From Gambelia wislizenii (lineage: Eukaryota; Chordata; Lepidosauria; Squamata; Crotaphytidae), in the NCBI GenBank assembly GCA_030847615.1, contig JAUMIR010000005.1, positions 243,574,645 to 243,638,644 of the forward strand: DNA of 64,000 bases, in the 5' to 3' direction. Under the pieces are notes generated by a model. The model did not search any database. It saw only the letters and a program-made list of their open reading frames with translations, and was not told the origin of the DNA. Positions 33,993 to 45,900 of this stretch are shown here, in pieces (position 1 is the first letter of the stretch; each line of letters begins with the position of its first letter). Position numbers and translations under genes: made by a program.

Positions 33993-36900
33993 CTGGATAA
34001 TATAAATATTTCCACTACTAGAATGCCACTGATGATGAAATTCAAGTTGTAATGGACGTGAGCTATTTCATCTTCACAAACTCTTTTTATCTTCGCAAAC
34101 TTATCACAGAGTGCTACCAAGGGTACAACCAGTTCTCTTACAGACTTGGAAGCATTGCATTTATAAAGATGACAACTCTCAGAATCCATCCAAAAAACAG
34201 AACCCATAATGAGCTCTAGCCTGGGTTTTATCAGAAGTGTACCGAATATGAAGCATCAGCTACACAGCAGCACACACAACTATTACTTTAAAAATTCCCT
34301 AACCATCCCAACATTTGGCTACCAAGACCAGACGACAAGAAGATAGGTAAAACAAAATATGCAAGCTATCACCTAGGGGAGTACATATAAGACATGATTT
34401 TTTAAAACAAAAGGTTTCAGTCCAATGAGTACTGGGCATGCCCAGTAGCTATACCCTGCTGAATTTTATGAGGTCGGGGGATAAGAGGGAGAAGGAGAAT
34501 GGATTAGAGTAACTGGAATCCAGAACAAGAGCAACAGGTTCTATTTTAACTTGTATAGCACCATTGGAAAACTTCCTTTGGTCCGGGGCTGAATCCATTT
34601 CAGAAAAATTCCAGTGGTGGATGGGACTAAAGGTAAAAAGGTGGGGGCCAAAAACACCAGCATAGTTTAGCTTAAAACTCTTACTACTGATAAGTAAGCC
34701 CTAAGAGAGGCATTTCAGCCTTTTAGAATGGGACAAAAGCCTGTACAAAAACTGGGAGATCACCAAACAATGATGCCACAAGGAAGGGGCCATATAGGGA
34801 AGCCCAGAGAACCAGATGAGGATCTCAGGAAGACCAGATTTGGCCCCAAGGCATGAGATTCCTCAACCTTCATAGAATCAAAGACTCATAAAACGACAGA
34901 GTTGGAAGTGACCAGAGGGCCATGCAGTCCAACCCCCTGCCATGCAGGAATACTCAATCAAAGCATTCCTTACAGATGGCCATCCAACTACACTAAACAA
35001 AAATATCCAGAATTACCGCTGAAGAAGTCTGTTGAAACGGATCTAGAATTTACTCATCCAATCCATACGGTAACTGGATTTAATTTACTTGCTTATTTTG
35101 ACAAGATATTGTTTGTATTCACATTGGGAGAACAAGAAAAGGATTATCATATTTGGATTATTTGGATTATAATATTTTCTCATCTGGCACCTTGGACATT
35201 TCATTGAGCAGTCAGTCTGATATTCATCAAATTGGAAATACCATACATTGTGGATATACCTACTTATTCATATGGGACTATTATTTGTTGACTTATTTAT
35301 CGGTCATAACTTCATAAGAATTTGTTGTTATACATCATGATTATGTATTTGTTTGATATGCAATAATTCAAATAAACTTGTTTTCATTGAATATAGCATT
35401 TTATTTACAATATACATCTAGTTTTGAGTTTCTCCTTTTTGTGGTGCAAGATGGCCATCCAGCCTCTGTTTAAAAACCTCCAAAGAAGGAGACTCCACCA
35501 CGCTCCAAGGCAGTGCATATGTTTAGATGGAATCTCTTTTTCTGTAATTTGAGTCCATTGCTCCATGTCCTAGTATGGAGCTGCAGAAAACAAGCTTGCT
35601 CCATCCTCATCCTTGCTCCTTCCTCATCACTTCAAATATTTAAACATGGCTATCATGTCCTCTCTTAACCTTCTCTTTCCCAGGCTAAACATACCTTGTT
35701 ATACTGCCTATTGCTATCATACTCCCCACCTAGTAAAAGCATTATACATCCTAGCATAGCTGTGGTTCCTGCTACTACCTATGTTCTCCTAGGTAATTTT
35801 TAAAATCATCTTACCTGGCTGTCAAGACCAAGCATCATGAGCATGGAAAAGAAGAGAATTGACCAGAGAGGGGACATAGGCAGTTGTGTGACAACCTGTG
35901 GGTAGGCAAGAAAGGCCAATCCTGGACCTGCAGGCATCAAGATACATTGACACATTACCATTTCATTTATTTTCCAGCTTTCTTCAGACATGTAGTACAA
36001 AAGGATTAAGATACTTATCACACTATATTGTTATAGTACTGTATTCCACTTTAATTGCCATGGCAATATCCTGTAGAATCCTTGGGTTTTTAGTTTATTA
36101 AGGCCCAAGAACTCTCTGGCTGAGAATTCTAAGGGCCCCTCCCTAAACTGCAAATTCCAGGACAGTTACATCACTAGGGTTGGTGTCACCCAGTGCGGTA
36201 ATGCTTGGTGTCACACACACCCCATGGACCTATTTAGAAAAAATAAATAAATTTCTGCTAAAGCATTGTACAACATTTTTTTACATAGTCATTTTGGTGT
36301 CACTTCCTCTGATGGTGTCACCTGGTGTGGTCCAGACACACCGCACACCCTTGTAACGCCACTGTTCTAGGATTCCATAGGATGTTGCCATTGCAGTTAA
36401 AGTGAAATAGAACAGTGTAGTGTGATAAGGATCTATGTAAATCTACTTTTATACAAAGTCTACTAGACAAAATATACAGTGATGTCAGGTGGAATTATAA
36501 TATGGTACAAGGATATTGGTAACAAATTCTTGGAGTTTTAGGACAAATAGTTGAGTTTAATCTGTTGGTCAAATGGTTGGGTTTGGGCTACAAGTACTAT
36601 TTTGTCCTTGATCTGGCATAGAACCCCCATTAAAGAAACACAGGGGAAATTTTATAGTCACTACTAGAAGAGCACTGACCATGGAATTCAAATTGTGGTG
36701 GTTGTTAGTAATTTATCCTCAGAGTGAGTCTTGCAAATGCATCACAGAGTGCTCCTGAGACTACAGCCAGTTCTTGCACGGAGTTTCAAAACATCCCTTT
36801 TAAAGACTACAACTCTCAGAAGCTCACAAAAAAGCAGACTCCATAATGAGCTCTAACCTGGGTTTGGTCAGATTGGTACCAAACAAGCAGCACCGACTGC

Positions 36901-39900
36901 ACAGTGATCCCTGGCACTCTTGGATCATGACTACACAGCCATGAATCCATTGTTCTGCAGCAGGGTGAAAGTGGATGTTTTGAGACCATCTGATCATCTC
37001 CTGCCTTCACCAGAAGAACTAGGGACCATGTGTGGGTGCAAGCCACACCATACAAAAATGCAAATGCAAGAGGTTCTTCATAATACACTGTCCTTTATGC
37101 AGGTGTGCCTCACAATTAGGGTTGCCAGGTGAAATCAGGGACAGAGCTCTTGTACTTTTAATGGTTGTTTAGAAGAAATTCCCTGAAATTCCCTCTTTGT
37201 GCAACTGTTGAAAAACAGGATCGCTGGCAACAGGGCCGGTTTAACCTGTCTGCCAAATCAGCATTGACAGTGGGCCCCGAGGTCAAGAGGGGCCCCCGTG
37301 TTGACCTCCTTAATCTGACGAAGGAACAGCCAGGAGAAAGCCGGGAGGAGCCCCCTCTTACCCTCCTCCTCCAAAAACCTCCTGCTGGCTTTTTTAAAAT
37401 AACAAACAAAACAGCCTCTCCAAAACTAAAGAGAAAGAGAAAGAGAAAGAGAAAGAGAAAGAGAAAGAGAAAGAGAAAGAGAAAGAGAAAGAGAAAGAAA
37501 CAGCAGCCTTTCGTGGCAGAAACTGGAGGGAGAGGCACATCGGAGAGGGTGAGTGTGTGTGTGTGAAAGAGAGAGACAGGGAATTTGAGGGTTGTCTCCC
37601 TCAGAAAGGGCTTCTTTCTTTCTTTCTTTCTTTCTTTCTTTTTCTTTCTTTCTTGCCCACGTGCCTTCAAGTCATATGGGGGCCCCAAAGTAAAGCATTT
37701 CAGGGGGCCCCAAAATTCCTTAAACCGGCCCTGGCTGGCAACCCTACTCGGAAAGCATCTTGAATAACAAATCCATTTAGCAGCCAAAATGTATCTAAGT
37801 GTAGTTTCTGATGTAAGTGTCGTTTCTAATATAATGCTTATTAAATAAATATTTATTTACTTCATCTTTAAAGATACCACAGAACTCAGAGTAGTCTACA
37901 TCTCCCTTCTTCCTCTTTTCTTTCTGAAAACTGTTGTGAGACACAGTGTGGGGTAGTAGTTTATACATTGGACTAGGACTCTGGAGACCAGTGTTCAAAT
38001 CTCCACTCAGCCATGAAACCTACTGGTTGACCTTGGGTAAGTCACATTCTCCCAGCCTTAGAGGAAGGCAATGGCATCCCCATCTGAACAAATCTTGCCC
38101 AGAAAATTCATGATAGGTTCGCCTTAGAGTCACTAGAATTTGGAAATGACTTGAATGTACACAACAATAACAACCATTTGGTGAGCTTTATTAATGACAG
38201 GCACTTTGCATCCTTCCAACTGGTGCCCTCCAGATATATTGGCACTATGCTGGTTCCCATTGTGCCCAGGACAGCATGTCCCAGCACTGCTAGAGAGTAC
38301 CTCATTGGGGAATTGGTAGCAAGACCATATTAGTAGTAAGGATGGCTAGTAACTACTACCTAATCTGCCCTTCTTAACTAAATATCTCCCATGTCTAGCC
38401 AACAAAATAAATTTCCTTCACATATTCATTCCCTTGCATACCCTTATTCATGCACCAACTAGCTTGAAAAATGCCAGCCCCAGTATTTGTACATATCTGT
38501 TGTACAATGTCTGTTGTCTGTTGAAGTTAAAAGTATAGGCAGAACAAATAAAGGCCTGAATTCTACCAGCAGTCTCAACCAAAATAGACCATTGTATCAA
38601 CTGTTGAATGATAAGTCAACACATAAGTAAATCCCATGGGTTCAACAGGCCTGCTCTCCTTGGAACTACCATTAGGATTCAAGTCATAGGCTCCAAGAGT
38701 CCCTTTCTGACCTATGTTTTCCCCAAGAGTCGAAGGCAAATCCTGAATTAAATGAATATTTGGACAAAGAAAATGCCATCTTGCATAAAATTAATTCTAT
38801 TAGGAATCTTTTCTTGCTGTCATGATTATATTGATCAAGTCTAACAATAAAATCAGTAATGAAAGTTTGAAATCCCCAACAGAGAAATCTTAGGAAATCT
38901 CTGCTTAGATGGAATTTCTACTGACTAAAATAGGGCTTACTCCCCAGGTAAATGTATATAAAAATTGAAGCCCAAGATTCTTGAAACGGATGAAATGAGT
39001 ACGCTGGCTTATGGTAAATAAGAAAATTGACTTGTTACATCTGTCTTAATCTAGGATAAATTAACCCATTTTCTTATACTACATTAAAGTTATGCCATTG
39101 AACAAAATTTGTGTTTATAACCAAACAAAAATACACTGTCTTAACGGGGTTGGAATCTCAGAGCTCTGCTGAGACACCCATTTAGCTGACATGAATATTA
39201 TATGGTACACTACTTCTGAGCATGGTCAGAGTTCATGTTTCTCCTCATTAAACAACTGCAGCCTTTCCCTAGAAGTAGTCCTTGTGGTGTAGTAGTTGAA
39301 GCATTGGACTATGACTCTGGAGACCAGGGTTTGAATCTTCACTCAGCCACGGAAACCCACTGGGTGACCTTGGGCAAGCCACACTCTCTCAGTCTCAGAG
39401 GAAGGCAAACACAAATCTTACCAATAAAACCCCATGATAGGTTTGCTTTAGGATCACCAAGGGTTGGAGATGACTTGAAGGCACACAACAACAAGGCCTT
39501 CATTGAAGCACAGAAATAAAGTATCAGGATTTCACTTTTTAAAAAATGCACTCCTCCACTTCCCTTGATGGCATTTGGAGATTCTACCCAATTTTTAGGG
39601 AAACGTCAAAAGCTTTGCTTATAGCGATACCCCTGTACTACCAGTGAACCCATGCTAGTAGTCCTGCTCATCTGAGCCGATTCACATTCCCCACTGAAAT
39701 TACTATACCTGAAGATGCCAATTCGGCTATTGACTTCTTAGTGATGTGAGCCATGAAACCAACAATGGAGAAAATAACAAATCCTGCAAAGATGCTTGTT
39801 GAGGAATTTATGCCACAGACTATTATGGAGTCTCTGGAAAAGAAGAATATATTTTGATTGATTGACTGAATGACTGAAGAAAATTTCCATCCCACATTTC

Positions 39901-42900
39901 TCACAAACTAGTTTCCAGATATAAACACAAAATTACAATGGTTTGGATCAAGGGGCAGTGCTGGGTTGGTCTAGAGAGGGCAAGGCTCTTGGGTTACCAG
40001 ACAATAAGGGCTGCCTCAGGCTGCCTGCCCCACACCCAGCCCCTTACACAGAAAGAGGAAAAGAGGAGAATGAGGAACATGACAGTGGTGATGGGGCCTC
40101 TCTTAGCTGCCCTGGTCACACACGGGAGGAGGAGGCAGGGATGGTGCAGAGTCTGGCTATTGTTTGCAGTGCCTGTTGGAGCAAAGTTTGGAGCAAAGGG
40201 GTGTGTGTGTGGAGGTTGGGGGAAATCACTCATGTGGCAGAACAGGCAGTTTTCCCAGTCCCCTTTCCCAGGTGCTTGGCACCAGCAGGCATTCAAAACA
40301 ACAGCTGCGTTCAGTGTTGCTCCCACCTCGTTCTTTCTCTCTCAGCAGTGTACAAGCAGAACTAGAAGAACTAAAGGAGCTGCTTCCTCTCCTCATCCTT
40401 CTATGGCAGAAAAGATGCAGGCAGACACATAAATGTCCATAAATGTGTGCATACACATGCATGTCTATCTATGTATTTGGGTACTCGTGCAGGGGTGACA
40501 GCAAAACTGAAGAGCAAGAAGGGCAAAAGCTGGGGAGCACCCAATGAAACCCACAAGAGAAAAGGAGACATGTGTCTCCAGATGCTGGAAGACAGTCTTT
40601 ATTTGCTAAAAACCCTGAGTTGTTTCAGCCTACGGATACTCTAACAGCCTTCCTCAGGATTTAGCTAATGAAGACAAGCATCTTGAGCGCTGCAGTTGCT
40701 CTTCAAAGCCAGAGTAGGTCTGCCTGGAGCAGCACCAGCAGCAGTGGAAGAGGTGCTAGTAGGGTGGCTGGACAGGTTAGTACCACCCTGTTGTTGTTAA
40801 CTGCTGCCAAGTCGACTTTGACTTATAGTGACCCTATGGATGAGAAATCTCCAAGTCACCCTGTCATCAACAGCACTGCTGAGGTCTTGCAGACTCAGGG
40901 CTGTGGCTTCCCCAATGGATTCTAACCATCTGGAATGTGCCCTTTCTCTTACGCTGCTGCCTTCTACCTTACCAAGCATTATTGTTTTTTCTAGCACATC
41001 ATGTCTTCTCATGACATGTCCAAAGTATGACAGTCTCAGCTTGGTCATCTTGGCTTCTAGGGAGAGTTCAGGCTTGATTTGCTCTAGGACCCAATTATTT
41101 GTCTTTTTAGCCATCCATGGCATCCATAGAACTCTTCTCCAGCACCACATTTCAATGGAGTTGATTTTCTTTCTATCAGATTTTTTCACTGTCCAGCTTT
41201 CACAAACATATATTGAAATTGGGAATATGATGGCGTGGACAGTCCTAACTTTATTATTCAATTATATACTGTATCTTTACACTTCAGGTTCTTGTCTAGT
41301 TCCTCCATAGCTGCCCTTCTAAGTCCAAATCTTCTTCTGCTTCCTTGACTGCAGTCTCCATTCTGATTAATGATTGAACCAAGGTATGGAAAATCTTGAA
41401 CTATTGCAATGTCTTCACCATCTACTTTAAAGTCATTTAAACCTTCTGTGGCCATGATATTTGTTTTCTTAATGTTTAACTGCTAACCTCCCTTTACACT
41501 TTCTTTCTTGCCTTTTTTCAGTAATTGTTCCAAGTCTTTGCTATTTTCTGCTAGTAGTATGATGTCATCTGTGTATCTTTAATTGCTGATGTTCCTTCCT
41601 CCAATTTCATGCCTCCTTCCACCGAGTCTAATCCTGCTTTATGTACAATATGTTCAGCATACAGTTTACACAGATAGGGTGAGAAAATGCAGCCTTGTCT
41701 GACCCCCCTGCCAATGGGAAACTATCCTATTTCTCTGTATTCTGTCTTGTCCTGAATATAGGTTACTATCAGGATAATCAAATGCTGTGGCACACCCATT
41801 TCTTTAAGAGCAATCCATAGTTTTTGATACTTTACACAATCTAAGTCTTTGCTATAATCTATAAAGCACTAGCTGATTTTCTTCTGCAATTCTTTGGTGT
41901 GCTCCATCATCATCATATGGTTTGCAATATGTCTCTTCTTTTCTTCAACCTAGCTTGGACATCTGGCATTTCTCACTCCATATGTGCTTAAAGTCTTTGT
42001 TGTAGAATTTTGAGCATTACTTTGTTTGCATGAGAAATTAATGCAATGGTACTGTGGTTACTTGCGATCCCTAGTGTCCTCTTTCTTGTGGACTGGAATG
42101 TATATTGAGCATTTCTGATCTGTGGGCCATTCTTTTGGTTTTCATATTTGTTGACAGATTTTAGTTAGAACTAGGCATTGTCTACATGGTAAAAATACTC
42201 CTCACAGAATTCACTGGGAATACCTTTTGTCCCTACGAGATCCTGCAGTGATTCACCTTATTCAGAAGGAGGTGTGTGTGAAAAACTCCATTTACTGTGC
42301 AGGAAAAGCCTGCATGACTTTTCCCGTATTTTAAAAATAATATGGGGAAATGTGCATTAGCACCTGTTAAGACAACCAATTCGATTTGCTGTGCAGTCTT
42401 GCAGAGGGTGGAACTAGAGATCTGATTGGTCAAACATGCGTCAGTCGTGGGCTTGCCAGCAAGACAGCACCCACAATCACCCTGTTGGGTTTTTCAAGTT
42501 AGTGGTTGTGTGGTTTTTTTTGCTCTGCTGATCACCCAAATATTATTTTAGCTGAAGACTGCACTTGCACTCCTCTGCTTTCATACACACACACACTGTG
42601 CACTGGTGGCAGTGTTTATTGCACTAATTTACAGCCACCATCTTGATTTGCAGGCGTCTGAACTTTAAACCGCAGATAGCTTCTGAGGGTATTGTTTTTG
42701 CAAAACATTGTGGAGACAAAAAAATGCAGCTGCAAATTGGCAGTAATGCATAGGAATTAGCATTAGTTCCTCTTGCATAGATGATCCCAAAGAGTGCATT
42801 CTGTCTCTGTAGCTTGAAGCAACTCAATTGGTACACCATCTGTCCCTGGTGATTTATTTTTCTCAAATGCTCTGAGTGCAGCTTCCACTTCAGTTTCTAA

Positions 42901-45900
42901 AATTGCAGGTTCTTCTTCAAATGTTTCTTCCTTGAATGTATCTGTCATCCTTTCATCTCTTTTATACAGTCATTCACTGTGTTGTTTCCATCTTCTTTTT
43001 ATTTCTACTTCGTCATGTAATGTGTTCCCTTGCTGGTTGTAGCACATCCCCAGTCTTGGTTTAAAAATTCACTTTGATTTCTTGGATCTTGTGGGGAAAG
43101 TCTCTTGTTCTTCCTTTTTTGTTATAATCTTCTATTTCTTCACATTGATTATTACTATAGTTCTCTTTGTCCCTGTGCACAAGTCATTGAACAGTTGCAT
43201 TCAGGGTTCTGACTTTATTTCTGTCACCTTTTACTTTTGCTTCTCATCTGTCCATAACTACTGGAAAATATTAATCTGTCATCCATTGAAGCTCCTCTTT
43301 CTTTTTGGCTGCAGATAGTGTATTTTTGCATTACTTCCTTTGACAACATCCCTGGCTTCAGTCCAGAGTTCTTCTGGCTCCTGGTCACTTAGGCTTAATA
43401 GTGCAAATCTTTTTTTTTTTTTTACATTAATTTTAAATTCTACAGGGATGTTCTTCAGGTTCTATTTTGGCACAATGGTTGGTTTAGTTTTCTTCTTTAG
43501 ATTTACTCTTATTTTTAATATTAGAAGTTCATGGTCTTGTTTTTGCAGAGAGAACGGAGCTTCTCCATTTTCTGCTTCTAATTATGTCACCAATTTGATT
43601 TGCATATTGGCCATCAGGTGATGTCCATGTATACAGTCACCCCTTTTATTGCTCGCAGAATGTGTTTGCAATGACCAAACTGTTGGCCTCACAAAATTCA
43701 GTCAGTCCCTCTCCTGCTTCATTTCTTGATCCTAGGCCAATTTTTCTTGCAATCTTTGATTCTGCTCTGTTTCTTACTGTTGCATTCTAGGCGCCTTATG
43801 ATTAACAAGAAATCCTGTTTGAGTGTGTGATCATTTTCCTCCTGGACTCCAGGGCACAGGCTCGTTTGATTTTTTTTCTTCTTCTGCCTCTGTAGTTGGA
43901 GTGTAAACTTGGATTATGGTTATATTGATGGATTTTCCCTGAAGTCTTATTGATATTATTCAGTTCGACTTTCCATTGTTGACTTTATCAGATGCAGCAA
44001 ATATAGGGTGTGCATATTAGATGATGTCATCCTTTTGCAATTTTGTACTGTCAAAAAGGCATTCTATTTTATTGATGGGCCAAGCCATCAATAGATCTCC
44101 CATTGTGTTTTTGTGCCAGTATTGCTGGCGTTTGAAACCTCGCACCATTGTGCTCATGTGAATACGGTGTCAATGGGCAGAACATGTCCAAGTGAGATTG
44201 TAAAAATCAGGTAGGGGATGCTCTTTCCCCAGTTCACTTTTAAGTTTTAAAGTATGTTTCTGTGCTTGTGTGTATGTTTTCTGTCTTCATTTTTTTGTAT
44301 TTTTTAAATTTACCACTCTTGCATCTTCTTGTGAGAATCGCCAAGTTCTCAAACCAGGAAGTAAACAGAGCTCTGTTCATGCTCCATTTATGCTGGGGCT
44401 GCCTTTTCACACTGCTCAAGGTCTGGTAAAGTGGGTTCTTCTGCTGGCAGAAAAATGCCACAACATATGTTGGCAAAAGAATGTTTATGGCGGGTGGTTT
44501 GATAAAGTCCTATATCTTTTTTTTTTTTTTTGAATAAGCATCGATAAAGATGTAAAAGATAGGATGACTAACTGAAAATAGATAATACGGAGAAGCGTGT
44601 GTGTAAATGTAAATGTAAACAAGCTAACACTATATTTGATAAGGATAATATAAGAAATAAAGTCCTGTATTTTGACAACTTTTGCTACATCTCTTCTCAC
44701 TATTAATACCACTCCATCTCTTCTTAGTTTCAGTTCCTGAGTAAAACACTGTGTAATTATCTGACTTTAGCTCATTCATCCCAAGTATTGCCATGTTTAT
44801 ATTTTCCATGTCTTGTTTTACTGTGTCTAACTTGCCCTGGTTTATACTTCTCACATTCCACATTCCTATAATATGTGTTGTGCAGCTTCAGACTTTCCTT
44901 TCACCTCTGAGCATATCAGCAGCTGAACATCATTTCAGCTTGAGTCCAATTGCCACAGCGCTACTCATAGTTGTCCTCTGCTGTACCCCAGTAGCTTTTT
45001 GTCCAACCTAGGAGTTTCACCTTTTGCCATTATTTCTTGTTTCATTTTGGATTGTCTCATCATAGGGTTTTCATGGTAAAAGACATAAAAGACACATGGA
45101 GTATTAACAAGTGTTAACTTAAGGTGACACTACTGTTGTCTCTGAGATCCTCCACCAGCACCCCACCTTACTACTGCTGCCCAGTAGTTGTTTGGCACAT
45201 TTAGTTGGCCTCCTCAGCAAAAGCCTGTCTGGCATGGGAGACCCTCCCACCAGCACTGGTACTATCAGCATAGCATCTTGCCTCACAGGAACACACAATC
45301 CCACCACTGTGGGAAGGTAGTGCCATTGGTGGGAGTAACATCCCTAGGCCTTGATATTTCAAGGCCAAAACCTGAGACCGAAAGGCAGTCCTGGGGATGT
45401 CAATAAGCATGATATTTTAAGCATGCACACAGACGCACTTGCCCTAAGATTCCTCCCACTGAGAACTGGAGAGGGGAGAAAAACTGGCACATTTTAAAAA
45501 CAGATGAAAAGTGTTATGACAGAGGATTTAACAGGGTAGTCCCCGCCAAATAAGGACAGTTGGAGGGTACGGTGTTGTAGTATGACTCTGGGAGACCAGT
45601 TTGAATCCCCACTCAGTTACAGAAACCCACTGGGGGCAAGTCACACTCTCTCAGCCAAAGAGGAAGGCAATGGCAAACCTCCTCTGAATAAATCTTGCCA
45701 AGAACAGTCTAGGATAGGGTCACTATAATTTGGAATTGGCTTTAAGGCATATAGCAATAACAAAACTGAGTATAACATAGAAACAAAATAATTAAATAGC
45801 ATCATGGGAATAAAAATAAAAGAGCTGGACCAGATAAAAAGAATACCTTGTCCCAACAGCTTAGCACCACCCTCCTAAAATTCAAAGGTAAGAAGGACAA

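Larger units (their letters stand above)
40786..45400 (-). mobile_element. BovB (RTE) LINE, near full length but broken
   Basis: Read on the minus strand: endonuclease start ([36 protein letters not shown], near 44,863), a reverse-transcriptase N-part ([22 protein letters not shown], near 42,870), the mid RT region (42,100-41,460), then the C-terminal region with [14 protein letters not shown] (41,390) and [21 protein letters not shown] (41,150-41,010), and a 3' tail CCAAGTCGACTTTGACTTATAGTGACC (40,808) matching the SINE tails. Many stops and frameshifts. Two DNA transposons sit inside (42,178-42,765 and 44,013-44,510). Same orientation as the host gene. Confidence 0.9.

Noticed and set aside
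37158..37787. 209-codon minus-strand frame
   Set aside because: Spans the small hAT element and reads through (GAAAGA)n and (CTTT)n simple repeats.
39938..40432. 164-codon plus-strand frame
   Set aside because: Intronic, opposite strand to the host gene, no recognisable domain, overlapping equally long frames on both strands.
40797..41261. 154-codon minus-strand frame with [11 protein letters not shown]
   Set aside because: Belongs to the BovB LINE 3' end; annotated as mobile element.
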